Assembly: GCA_020740775.1 (NCBI GenBank)
Contig: JAHEWK010000023.1
Coordinates: 186,001-250,000 of the forward strand
Source: Ilyonectria destructans
Lineage: Eukaryota > Ascomycota > Sordariomycetes > Hypocreales > Nectriaceae
Reading direction: 5' to 3'
DNA: 64,000 bases
Of the stretch, positions 10,337 through 21,294 are shown piece after piece (position 1 is the stretch's first letter; every line of letters begins with the position of its first letter). The position numbers and the translations under genes are program-made. Under the pieces are notes generated by a model. That model was not told the DNA's origin. It saw only the letters and a program-made list of their open reading frames with translations, and made no database searches.

Positions 10337-11159
10337 GGGACCCAATAGGTTCGCGGGTCCGTACACTCACGGGTCCCTGCTTAGTCAGTAACATCCTACT
10401 ATACCCCGCCAGCGGCCAGCATTCCCTTCACCGCCAGCCAGTCAATGCCATACACAAAATGGCTTCGTTTCCTGACGATAGCCTTCCTCCTGAAGAAATA
10501 TTTTTATCGCAAGAAGACCTATCTCTAGCTATTAATATTTGGGCAATTACTAAAGGGTACAATTTTATAATCAGAAGATCAACTATCGACAAAGCTGGTC
10601 GACGTACAATCACATACTCGTGCGATCGATTCCGTCACCCTCCGAATGCACCAACAGAACAGCAGCGAAATAGAACTCCTCGAGGTACTGGGTGTCAATT
10701 TTCAGTAATAGCTAAAGAGACCTGGGCCGATACTTGGCATCTCAAGCACCGTACTGAAGCCCGATTTTCCCAACACAATCACGAGCCGAATTTAAGTATC
10801 AACAGACCAGTCACCACCGAGTCCCCAGAGACCCCCAACCCGACTACAGCGGGGTCAGTCACTACCAAACCCCTAGAGACCCGCAATCCAACTACAGCCG
10901 TATCAAGTGTTAGAGAGAAAACACTACCTACATGCAGCGAATGCCATATACAAGGCCATAGAAGGGGCGCAAAGTCTTGTCCATTAAAATAAGTCAACTA
11001 ATTTTATCGAAAAAAAAATCTCTGCATTACTTGCTGTGATGTGATGATGGCCGCTCCGTTGGTGGTGAAGGGAATGCTGGCCGCTGGCGGGGTATAGTAG
11101 GATGTTACTGACTAAGCAGGGACCCGTGAGTGTACGGACCCGCGAACCTATTGGGTCCC
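10337..11159. mobile_element. Small Mutator-like element (MULE) with 9-bp TSD
   Basis: Long terminal inverted repeats of about 96 bp (10337-10432 and 11064-11159, starting GGGACCCAATAGG) appear perfect by eye. The 9-bp sequence TATCCACGC lies on both sides (10328-10336 and 11160-11168), the duplication size of Mutator-like elements. It sits inside the right subterminal part of hAT element 1 and is therefore younger. At 823 bp it lacks room for a full transposase. Confidence 0.88.
10459..10992 (+). CDS. Internally deleted MULE transposase: DNA-binding head plus zinc knuckle
   Basis: A 177-aa open frame filling the MULE. Residues about 15-115 resemble the FAR1/WRKY-GCM1-like zinc finger at the N-terminus of fungal Hop-type MULE transposases: TYSCDR, GTGCQF, and the HNHEP pair give a C...C...H-x-H site. 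The C-terminus has a zinc knuckle CSECHIQGHRRGAKSCP. The central DDE catalytic domain that normally separates these ends is missing, yet the frame is preserved across the join. It is thus a potential binding-only protein, able in principle to occupy MULE ends. Codons between the two parts contain a duplicated Thr/Pro-rich segment (TTESPETPNPTTAG, TTKPLETRNPTTAV). Confidence 0.7.
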   Translation: MASFPDDSLPPEEIFLSQEDLSLAINIWAITKGYNFIIRRSTIDKAGRRTITYSCDRFRHPPNAPTEQQRNRTPRGTGCQFSVIAKETWADTWHLKHRTEARFSQHNHEPNLSINRPVTTESPETPNPTTAGSVTTKPLETRNPTTAVSSVREKTLPTCSECHIQGHRRGAKSCPLK

Positions 11160-12159
11160 TATCCACGCCATATTCACAAATGTGTCGTGGAGTGTCGTGG
11201 ATTTGAACCCTGACTATATTGAATAGTTGACTCCTTTATATATATATATAGCTAGAAACCTTTATAAGGAATCAATTTAGTTCTTATCTCCTTCCCTGCC
11301 TATTGCTATCGGTATCTACACCAAGATATTATTTTATACTTAATCTTTATTATATAGATCTCTAATTATATCTTTCTTATAGGATTTATTATCCCTTACT
11401 ATCCCTATAACGCCCTCCATGCTGAACCTCTCCTTGCCGGCACCCAGTATTACTTCCAGTGCTCCTCTAAGTATTACCTTAATTCCCGCCGAGAAACTTT
11501 CAATCTGGACCTTCTTTCGATATACTAGAGGTTTAGAGCCTAAATTCAGGCTAAAGGAGAGATCTAATTAAAGTGGGAAATCGTCAAATAATGCCTATAT
11601 TACTATATCACCTATTGGGATAATAAGAAGAAGAGTTAGAGTATAATATATATATTAGGAGCCCGGAATCATCTTTATCTCAATTACCTATCTCTATAGA
11701 AGAGGTGGCTGAATATAGAAGACCGGTAAAACCTCTACTAAGCCTAAATTAATACCTAGCTAGCAGTTTATAAATTCATTTTTACTTTAAAAGTATAAGG
11801 CTTTAAGAGAACTAGTCCTCTAAGAGGCTTATAATCAGCTGCAGTATCTTCAGATACTGCTAGTACTTTATACTAAAAGGAGGCTTCCTCTTAATACTAT
11901 TAAGTGGCTAGAACTCTATAAGCTCCTTCTCTCTATTAATCTAGAGATCTTAAATCTTATACAGTTTAGCAGAAGAATATTCACTAATACTCTAATTCTT
12001 AACTATAAGAGATATTATTAAATACTCCAGAATAACATCCAGAAAGCTATTAGGGATATCCATATATCAATAGGTATATAGATATCTCCAGCTCGAAAGG
12101 TATATCTCTATATCTATATTAAGTGGATCTCCCAGAATTACTAATTCAAACACAGAATG

Positions 12160-12567
12160 TGTTACGACCCAAGATGGGAACGGTGTGAAGACGGAACATC
12201 ACACATTCCGTGCCGACCAATAAGGTTGTTCGCCACATGCAAGTCGAACGAGGTCGGTTCGACTCCGTTCGACTGACCAATAAGGTTGTTCGCCACTTGC
12301 AAGTCGAACACAGTCGGTTCGACTCTGTTCGACTCAAATACCACGATCGACCAAGCAAATCAGAATAGTATATATAGCTTCACTCATTCCCACTTCCCTC
12401 TCTAGATAGCTCTCCAGCTTTCAATACAATTTGATTACTCAAGAATATTTCTTGACATTATCAGACGTGATACGCAACCCTACGCTCAGCACGCTACGCC
12501 CCGTCACAACTGCCAACATAAACCAATCAGGTTACGGTTTACTAAGTTGGGAACCTTGACCGTCACA
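12160..12567 (+). repeat. Solo LTR (408 bp) with 5-bp TSD
   Basis: Begins TGTTACGACCC and ends CCGTCACA; GAATG lies on both sides (12155-12159 and 12568-12572). The right 150 bp are nearly identical to the solo LTR at 25335-25697. It contains an internal tandem duplication of about 60 bp (12216-12335; unit begins GACCAATAAGGTTG). It is not AT-shifted although the host hAT relic is, so it inserted after the RIP event. No internal retrotransposon sequence adjoins it. Confidence 0.85.
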
Positions 12568-12888
12568 GAATGCTAGCACTCCTATAGGTACTCTTTAGCC
12601 ACTCTAAAGAGATCCAGACAGCTATTATCCTCTGCACCCTTAAATCCTTTAGGATAATAACTAAACTGATACGTGAAGAACCAGTCTTGGGCCTGGTGCT
12701 TAAGACTGGCATTATATGTAACATCACGTGAGAAAGGAGACTTTATGCTCCCGTCCTCAATTGTAGTCTTAGCTCGTCATCCATCTTTCTACATCTACAT
12801 GACAACCTCACTTTATGTGACCTCCGCGGTATATTCGCATCATAAACTCAATTATTACACTAAAGATAATACTACTTTAAATAATACT

Positions 12889-13093
12889 TGTAACGGGTTG
12901 GCCCCTGCGGGGCTCAAGCGGCAGCTAGCGCTTCGACTGACCCGCATATTCATGCGGTTCCCAGTTATGGCAAAAGGGAAAGTAATGACTCAATCGCCCA
13001 TTGAGTCATCTAGCTGCACCTATCTGCCCTACCACCAGCTGCCTGAACCAGGCACAGCCTGGTTCCTAATACCTAGGTCTTCAACCTGTGACA
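12889..13093 (+). repeat. Solo LTR of a second family (205 bp) with 5-bp TSD
   Basis: Begins TGTAACGGGTTGGCC and ends CCTGTGACA, flanked by ATACT on both sides (12884-12888 and 13094-13098). GC content is far above the surrounding relic. A GC-rich block at about 13610-13690 ends CCCGTTACA, the reverse complement of a similar start, and may be a fragment of a related LTR. Confidence 0.75.
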
Positions 13094-14859
13094 ATACTCT
13101 ACTTATTAAGCTCTCTTAATCTCTAAAATTTAAACTTGGGGTTTATATATACTAGCTTTTAGATAGATATTCACTTATATTGAATAGATTAATTATAATC
13201 TAATTACATACTGTATCTGCTGCCTTAATTATATTCTTAACCTTACCCTTTAAGTCTTTCTTCTTACTACCTTAAAAGAAGCTCTTAAAGCTGCTCTTAC
13301 GGCTATTAAAGAAATAGAAGATACTGACCCTTATAAGTTATTCTCTATCTATCTTAATATACCGGTCGTTAAAGATAACCCAACCTCAATAAGAGCTTAT
13401 AAATAAGCCTAGAGAAGAGGCAGTAAAGTTAAAGTGAAGCATAAAGATTTTAGAGGCTGGGGTGCTACTACTGCACTCCAGAAGCTTTATAATTGTATCG
13501 GTCTCAAGGTAGTATATTGCAACTAGCTAGGCCACTCTACAGAGTATACCAAACTTAAGAAAAGAAGAAGAAGAGAAAGAGAGTAGAGGAGGTCCATCCA
13601 TAAATATACTCGTCATGGTGGCTTAAAGGTAAAAGTGGGCCACGAAAGGCCGAGGGTTCCCGAGGCCACCTACGGGCACAGCCCGTTACAATAATCTAGC
13701 TGTATAGCTTCAAAATAGCTCTATCTATTATAATCGATAGATTGAGGCTGTCGGCATTATATTAGGGATTAATAATAATACTCAATAGTCCTTATGGTAT
13801 TATCTCATTAAGCATATAATATACAAGAAGCGAGAGATTAAGAACTTTATTAATAAACACCCTAAATACAATAGGTAACTTTCGACTCAATAGTGTTAAG
13901 TGGGATACACTTAAGCATACAGAGAGGTTTCTCTCTATATTTACTAGTGGTACACTATAGGTTAAAGGCAGTGAGGCTTCGTTATCCCAGAGCTTTACCC
14001 TAATAATCCTTACCTTCTTTAAGGATCAGAAGGTATATCCTATTTCATCAAGATAACTCTTAAAGCTAATATTTTATAGGTACTATATAAATTAGACCCA
14101 GAGAAGGACCTCCGTATAGTTTATTCTATTGAGATAGGCTAGTTTATCCTTAATAAATACTACGCCCTCATTAAGTTAACGCCAGTATACACCAGCGCAA
14201 TACTTCTCGATCCCTCAAAGCGGAAGTATTATCTTCTTCAGAACTGGCCTGAAGAGTAGCGTCAGAAGACTATTAATACTGCTTATTTAATCTAGCAGAA
14301 GGAATACGCATATCTCCCTCATGAATCACACCCTACTACTGCTGCTGCTGCTGCTGATATTAATACATATCTTCCATTCTTAAAGAAGAGGGTAGAGAAT
14401 AAATTAGACTAGCTAAAATATTATCTAAGAGTCTAACCTACTTTATAAGAGGATAAAGATATATTTATAGCGTTTATTAAAATAAAACTATCAATCTTAA
14501 TACTCTAAAGATAACTCCTCTTTAATAGTGGTTAGTTTCAGAGTAGCGCCGGCGCCATCCTTATCTCTACTGTATAGCTATTAATATCCTCTTAATTGCA
14601 CCCTTATCTGCTGAACCAGAATAACAATTCTCAGGCGCACGCTATATATAGAGCTGGAATAGGCTTAGGTTATCGCTAGAGAACCTCCAGAGGTCAGAGT
14701 GTATGGGTAATTAGTTTGCGAGGAAGCTTATCTCTTTGGAGGAGCTACTAGGGATGATTATAGAGGCTGTAGAGATGGATGAGATAGATATTAATTTCAA
14801 TGAGGAGGATTGGGATATATAATATAAAGTGGCATATTTTAAAGAATTGAGTATATATA

Positions 14860-15010
14860 TAGTATCTACCTTCCCTATCTACCTTATCTTCTACCCACCA
14901 ATCTACCCACTACTCTACCTATCACTCTACCCACTACTCTACCCACTCTACCCGGGTAGGGTAGAGGAGACCACTCCTCTACCTGGGTAGGGTAGAGAAG
15001 TGGGTAGAGC
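14860..15010. repeat. TCTACCC/GGGTAGAG direct and inverted motif cluster
   Basis: More than ten copies of CTACCCA-type motifs, then inverted GGGTAGGGTAGAG copies, close to the 3' end of the degraded hAT. It resembles a hAT subterminal transposase-binding region, but the outer terminus was not identified. Confidence 0.5.
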
Positions 15011-15025
15011 TCCCTCTACTCTACA

Positions 15026-16485
15026 ATGCCTAAGTATGGCATCTGGCTACAGAGATCGGTACATAGCTGGTGTCAAGGCCATGCTGGGCTGAACCTTGTT
15101 GCTAACACAGTCTCTGTGCTCGCTTGCAAACGGACGAAAGCGTTTTCCTCAAACGTGCTGAGTCGTTTCCCAAGCAGCAACAACTCGACTACAATGACTC
15201 CCAGGACTACGTGTCGATGATGTTGGCGTATTGAATTTCAAACTTCTGGAACTCTGGATCTAGATGTCTGAGCCGATGTCGGTGTGCATGTGGCAGGACA
15301 TGTTCATGTTGTTCATACTCGTCCCGAAGTCAGCAATTCTAGCCATTATCATCCTGTCGTTATCGAGCTTGACAATGATGTTCTCAGTGCCTGATGAGAA
15401 AAGTCTTTCTTATGAATATGATAATCTATTGCTGATGTGAGCTAAGAGTGGATGGATATCCTGGACATCTAATATAATGGAGCAAGGGTCTACGTCCACC
15501 TACTCTAATATTAGCTACGGCGGATCTTGCCTACGCAGGCCTGTCACGACTTCAATAGCTTGTACAATGTAATCATGACAATACGTTCTTGACAATAAAA
15601 ACAAGAGAGGACCCGAATGTGTTACTCCTTCAGTAGGCCACGCTTCCAGGTGCCATCTCATAACATCTTTGGTACCAATGAGTTTTGTTGAAACCAGTCT
15701 GCAGAACTGGAGCAAGATCTCACGAACTACTCGGTACTTGAACAATAGTCGACAACATCCCACGCGGCTGACTCTTCGTCACTCTTGTTTGGGCGCTGTT
15801 CAGAACTGTATCGTTGCGCTTTTGATGATATTCGACAAGTAGGCAATACGGTCAAACAGGTCGGGCTTTTTACTTGGGGCTTCCTTTATGCAACTGGAGT
15901 GTCTTTAGTTGTTGGTTCTGTTGTGTTTCTATCTTAGGAGGTAGTTGTGCTTCCATCTCAACAGGCAGTTGTATGTTGCTTTTTTCTGCTTTAGTCTCTT
16001 CTGCTTCGCTGTCAACTTAACTTACTATCTGGTCGCTCTCCACGGGACTGAGCATGTGGTTCCTCTGTCAACATCTCTCCTTCAAGTCATGCTCTTACTG
16101 CACAGCCATTATCTACAGATACTCGGCTTTGGGTTTCCAGTACTATTCGTTGTAGGTCTTAAGCCGCATATTGTCAACTTACTACTGAGATCGGCCGTAA
16201 TTTACAAGATTTTCTCTTGATGCTGTCGAGACCTCAATTTCAACGTAGGACAATCTATCTATTAGTGACAGCTTATCCTCTGAGTCTGGTGGTCTTGTTC
16301 TGCATTGAATTCCGAAACAACCCAACGTCACAGATTGCCGAGGTTTTTGCTTCTTCTTTCATCGCGGAATAGCTGCTTTTCTTTCTTCTTGGTCTTCCCC
16401 TTTGTTCCGACCAGCCCCAACACGGCATCCCCAATCATCTCTTCGCTCAGTTGCTCTAGCCTCTTCACGATCGTGGGGTTCCCCT
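15026..16485. other. Intergenic, nothing recognised
   Basis: No convincing gene on either strand; only short frames without domains. Base composition returns to about 50% GC after the AT-rich relic. Confidence 0.45.
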
Positions 16486-17256
16486 TTAGCTCTTGTGGCC
16501 ATCACTTTGGGCCAGGATCGCCCGGAGGATCGTACGACCCTCTTCCCGATCCTCTTCCTTGTTGATGTTAAGACCGTAGCTCGCTAGAAACTTGAATTCG
16601 CCGTCGTAATGGTCCTTGAGCCACTGTTTTTCCTCGGTCGAAAGAGGGGCCACCTCGGCTGGCTGAAAAGCTTTGCTGGCACGCGATGCCTCCCATTTCT
16701 CCCGCTCACTGTCGGCCCATTGCACGTTGATCATGTACCCTGCCGACGGATCAAAAGGCGTAGGGCCAACCCGAGGCCCAACCGGTGGACCGCTCAACAC
16801 CACCTCAAAGAGTGTACCGTTGGGGTCAAAGTAGGCAACTGTCCCACCCTGTTTATCGATGATGGTACCCATTGTGTCCGGCACACCAAATCCCGTGTCG
16901 ATGTCGTAGTCTTCTTGAATCGGTCTTCCAATGACATTGCAGATGGATGTGGGGATGTGAAGGACATTCCGTAGTCGTAGGATGCCATGGGCTTGCGGAC
17001 CGGTAGCCGTCGGACTTCGTTTAACAGGAAGTTCGACCGTGCCGATTCCCACAACCTGCGACTGGGACCCAAACATCAAGGAGCCGACGACGGAGTTGAA
17101 AGGCGTGTAGTCGGCGCCGAACCACGACCGATCTTTGGCGGCACTATCATTCGATTAGATGTGAAGTGTACATATAGCTTATACGGGATGATGTACTGAC
17201 TGGACATTGGAATTATTGGACCAAACCCATGCAGGGCATGGAAGAGATTCGGCCAT
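16486..17256 (-). CDS. Retropepsin-like orphan fungal protein
   Basis: Two exons, 17201-17256 and 16486-17143, intron GTCAGT...GATAG, 237 aa, uninterrupted. The start MAESLPCPAWVWSNNSNVH followed by AAKDRSWFGADYTPF and VVGIGTVELPVK resembles a family common in Pezizomycotina that looks like a single-domain relative of copia-type retropepsin (W-x-x-x-S/D-S-x-x-x-H, then G-G-x-V). RLRNVLHIPTSICNVIGRP corresponds to the L-x-x-V-L-x-V-P segment of copia polyproteins. The DSG catalytic triplet is not visible, so protease activity is unlikely. The C-terminal half is rich in charged residues (STEEKQWLKDHYDGEFKFL). Possibly a domesticated retroelement piece; role unknown. Confidence 0.65.
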
Positions 17257-18766
17257 GGTTAACAATCCCTCGCTCCGCACGTAGACGATCCGCGCTGTAT
17301 GAGCAAGTCTCGGCGACAGTAGAAAGCAATAGAAAATCTGGATAGAGGGAGAGTGTTCTAGCGGTGAATGATGTGGAAAGTTCACATGAAGGAGCTCGTG
17401 AGCTACAGAGAGGTGATGTCACAGCGTGCTGGCCTGGCGGGGTTGGTTAAACTTCGGTACGGGACAACCACGGCTTTAAGCAGGTAGAACTAGTTTTCTT
17501 ACCCAGCAACTTAGTTCAAAGATGGGGGTGTAGGGTAACTAGGAGGTCGTCTTAAAGGGAGGTCAATAGATGGTCCAGTATTGCGACAGTCCAAAAGATG
17601 GATCGGGTGCTAAAATTCAAGGTGATGGGTCTAACTAGCTACTGAGAGATTGATCCCTTTTGTAATTATAGGGATCATTCCCTTCCTTTCCTTTCCCTTC
17701 CATGCGTGCGCTGGCACAGCTGTTGTGAAACCCGAAGTTTGCTTCCGTGATGTCTGCTGCCGCGACCGCCGGCCGACTCCGTTGCTGACCGCCGTTTACA
17801 GATCTAGCAGAAGATGCGCAAAGAGCTTCATCTTCTCATCGTCAACGAAACTCTTTGTGCTGCCTTGTTCCTCATACAACTACCGGGCGAGAAATACACT
17901 AGAATGACATGGTCGCTGTCAAAGTCACATCGAAGACCTGTCAGACAAAAGGGCCGAAAGGGTCAGGATAAGGTTAGGATCCAGGTTTCCGAGACCGTAG
18001 GTTCGGGTCCCTAGCTTTCCGTCACCGCGGGCCCTACGAACCTAGGATCAACCTCAACAACCTAGATCGTCCTCAACAACCTAGATCTTCGAACTCTCAC
18101 AGCCTCAACAGACGGACCTCCGGTCCCGGACCTGGGATCGGTCTGATCAACCGGAATAAATAGCTAGCATGTCCCCAGACTAGATAGAAGAAATAGGACA
18201 AGAAGATTCTATCGTCAACAAGCTGTATCAACTAATTCATCCTGTCTGATAAGACCGAGAGCTGCCGCTCCATTGCAAGCTGGGTTTCCTCGGCCATGAC
18301 ACCGCTTGTGCTGCATATTGCTCTGTTCGTCGCGGCAAGGGAGAGTGTCCTGCATACCACCGCTTAAAGTAATTCGACAAGGGTCGATCCTTTGGCATGT
18401 CTGTCGGTTGGATGTCATCTGACGTGGCGGAGAGATGATCCTTAACCTGTCTAGCTGAACAGCCCAGCTTCGGGGTTGCGACAATAAGAGCGGAATCATA
18501 TCATGGTGATTCTCAGATGGAGACATCTTCGCGCCTCTTGTCGCGTCCAATGCCGGCAATCGGCTCCAAATGTCTCTTTGGCCCATCCTTGCCGCAGCAC
18601 AACCAGCCTAGACTCTCTGGGACCTCAGTTGTTCTGTGCTTGACGAGGCACATGCAGGTTTTCATTGTCAAGGCAAGTCGCACAGTTTGTAGTCGACAAA
18701 CACATGGGAGTATTCGGTAGGTAGTCATGATGAATAGGGTATTCCGTTTTCCTCGCACAGGGCCAG
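17257..18766. other. Intergenic, nothing recognised
   Basis: About 1.5 kb without a supportable gene. 18000-18150 holds repeated AACCTAGATC-type units in a GC-rich context. The tract ends at the 3' end of the PD-(D/E)XK gene. Confidence 0.45.
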
Positions 18767-20411
18767 CTACACAGTATCGTCGGCCGCAGTGAAACCCAAC
18801 ATATCCACCTGAAAGGTAGGCCAGTACTCAGTCCTCACCCACTCAAGCAACCTCAGCAAGGCTATTGATAGCTTGTAGATGCCCGGTATCGTTTCCGTGC
18901 TGCCCATTGGCACGCGCTCAAACGTTCGAGCCTTGCCGTTATCGTCCCGAACAGAGGCGACAAAGTACCAGTCGTGCTTAATGACGATGATGCCAGGGAG
19001 AAACTCAAGCCTAGATTCGGGGTTGCGTTCCCAGAGAAGACTCCGCCACTGCGACGCGTGCCACGTAGCCACCTGGAGCAGTGCGGTATCATAGGATTGC
19101 TCCGGACCCTTGGTCTCGATGGAGACAGCAATCGGGTACTTGGTCAGGTCGCCCCAATCCGTATGGTTGATAGACAGCCCGGGGCGGTCGACACAGAGTG
19201 ATTGGATTGCATCATATTGTCGAGACTTGGGTCTGGGCTGGATACAAATACAGAAGTCGACCATCTTGCTGGGGGCGTTCTCGGGTCGGTATGGGGGTAC
19301 GATCTGGGCCGTCAGACTGCCTCAAGGGTTAGCAACAACTTTTCTATAGCGCAGTGAAAGTGAAGGAGGAAGAGAAGAGTACATACCAGCATCGATAGTC
19401 CAAGAGATGGCTGCTGCCAGGACTGTCCCGCATCACCCATTCTAATACCTGCGAATGCACGTCGTTGTTCCAGGATGATTCGGGAAGGTTTTCTTGAAAG
19501 CACCTTTTGGCCAGACGAAGTATCTTGCGTACTGTTGGCACACCGGGTAGATGCGATGGTTCGAAATCTGACTGGCCTCCAAACATCCACTCTGGGACAC
19601 GTTCACCAGTGAGCTTGACATTTAGTTAGCAAGCAAGCAACCCGTCGTAGGGTAGGGTAGCCCGGGAACTGGTGGTGCAACAAGAAATTGTACGTACGGC
19701 ATCTTGTAGGCCTTTGGGAAGGATGCCAAACCCCTCATTAATATTCCACAAACTTTGGGCCAGGGCATCCAACAAATTGGGCGGCTCATCGTCATCGAAG
19801 CTTGCTCTGGAGAAGCCCGTCTCCTGTATACTCGCGTTGCGGAATTGCTTTGTGGGAGACGAATTGCGGGACACCTTAGAGGCTTTGGACGAAGACGCCT
19901 TTGACGGTGAGGAAAGCTTTGAGGCGGAGGAGCGTATTGAGGAGGCGGCGGATGGCGAGTCCATTTCGCTGTCGTTACGACGGACGAGTCGGCGAAGTGG
20001 GCGAGGGGTGAGATCGGTTTGGGCCAAGGCGAAGTCGTCGCCTGTTCCTCCTTTGTCATCATGTCGGTCATCGTGTCGATCGTCATCGTCGTCGTCGTCG
20101 TCGTCGCCGCTGTCGCGGTGGCGGCGCTTGGAAGCCATCAAAGCACCGACGTGGTCGCCGTTCAGACCCGATCTTGTCCTGGGCCGTGAAGTAGGATCAG
20201 ATCCAGAGGCCGAAGGTGTCGGCAGACGTGATTTGGGGCGGCCGCCTCTCTTGGCTGATGTCCAGTCCTCCTTATGATGGCAAGCTCGTCGTCCTTTGTT
20301 GAGCTTGGCTCGCTTGCTCGGCGGCCAGTCGAAAGATCGATCTCGATGCCCCTCTTGGGGATTCGTCGGAACAGACTTGAGCCAGTTCAAGACGTAGGTA
20401 TCGTCGCCCAT
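18767..20411 (-). CDS. PD-(D/E)XK nuclease-like domain protein
   Basis: Three exons, 19698-20411, 19387-19613 and 18767-19316, give 496 aa with no interruption. Residues 1-238 are low-complexity and nuclear-looking: basic (WPPSKRAKLNKGRRA), an Asp run (GDDDDDDDDDRHDD) and Ser-rich stretches (SSPSKASSSKASKVSR). Residues about 239-496 match the fungal PD-(D/E)XK nuclease-like domain: SSWNNDVHSQVLEWV, KMVDFCICI (catalytic Asp candidate), then IAVSIETKGP with the E-x-K pair, LQVATWHASQW, FLPGIIVIKHDWYFVA, and a C-terminal helix LLRLLEWVRTEYWP. The order fits an active-site D...ExK core. The biological role of this family is not established. Splice signals are good (CTAAC branch sites before exons 2 and 3). 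The gene looks intact between transposon-rich regions. Confidence 0.75.
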
Positions 20412-21294
20412 GGTCTGGCTGCCTGCATGCAGAACATATGCGTAGGGCGTGGTTATATGGACGTTAAGAATGATTGCGCAAAACTTGGGTCGATGGTGGT
20501 TGAGGTTGATTGATGATGTAATGGTGGCAGTTGGGCGATTTGCGACCGTGGACGAACAAGCCCGCGCTTGTGTTGCTGGGGAAACGCGCATGGGGCCTTG
20601 AACAGATTGAAGCGGCAAAGTGCGTCACGTGGGCCGGAGAGAGGGGCCGGTCTTCGGAGCTTCACCTGACTCCGAATCTCCGATGTGGTCTCATCAATTT
20701 TAAGGGCAAGAGCCACTTGAAGTGGTCGTGAACGACCGTCACTCGCAGAATCTAAGCCTTCAAACGTAAGCGGGCATTGTAATTGCATGTTGAGCTGTAG
20801 AAGCCATTCTTTTTCTTTCATCAGAAATGTGCCCGAATGCATAAAGCTGGGAACAAGCCAGAAAACCCCTTGCGGAATTGCCACGAGGGAGGTTGTCAAG
20901 TTTGCTGGGCACTTGTGACCATGAAGCTAATATTCAAGCGACTCTCCACGGGAAAACCGCCTGGAGCACTTCATCTTTCACCGTCCTAAGGGTTTTTATC
21001 AAGACATATAGGCTGTCAGTTTAAGAACGTCGCAGACCTTGTGAAAGTCATTCATCCTATTGACTGATGGTGATGGTGGCGCTTGATGCAGATGCGTACA
21101 AACATGGTTAGCGCACCTCACCTCAGTCGCAACCCTAGGACTCCGTGAGAAACGAGTTGCCATCCTCGCGTCCAGTCCTAAGCAAATCCTCAGGCATTAT
21201 TCAGCCGAAGGCTGACTCTACATTAATCCATAAGTTTTCCCAATAATGAGGGTGCCTTCCGTTAGGAAGGTCTTTCTTATTCGCGCCCGACCCT
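20412..21294. other. Intergenic, nothing recognised
   Basis: Upstream region of the PD-(D/E)XK gene. No gene or repeat with clear structure was found. Confidence 0.4.

Larger units (their letters stand above)
7393..11212. mobile_element. hAT element 1 (complete ends, carries a MULE insertion)
   Basis: Ends match as an inverted repeat CAGGGTTCAAATCCA at 7393-7407 and its complement at 11198-11212, the CAGGG-type terminus usual for hAT elements. Subterminal regions are packed with ATGGATCCAT/TTCCATATCC motifs on both sides. It encodes an apparently intact three-exon transposase. The 8-bp flanks (ATCCCTAG left, ACTATATT right) do not match, so the right flank is not the original insertion site. 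Confidence 0.8.
11270..14825 (+). pseudogene. RIP-degraded hAT element relic
   Basis: Strongly AT/TA-rich sequence with many stops that still carries hAT signatures in order: around 11500 LSIWTFFRY and EPKF, around 11900 KWLELYKLLLSINLEI, around 12080 DIHISIGI, around 13280 LKEALKAALTAI, and at 14155-14260 LNKYYALIKLTPVYTSAILL then DPSKRKYYLLQNWPEE. These parallel the hAT at 27.8-30.1 kb (LDKYYFKTDETPVYSAALLL, HPSKRLKYLRQNW). Several stops are TGG or CAG changed to TAG, as expected from RIP. Two solo LTRs are inserted in it. It cannot encode protein. Confidence 0.75.

Noticed and set aside
12889..13690. A single DNA transposon with TGTAACGGG...CCCGTTACA ends
   Set aside because: The 205-bp LTR inside it has its own perfect 5-bp duplication (ATACT), and the outer flanks do not match.
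20453..20899. 148-aa minus-strand frame upstream of the PD-(D/E)XK gene
   Set aside because: No domain, and it lies in the likely promoter region.
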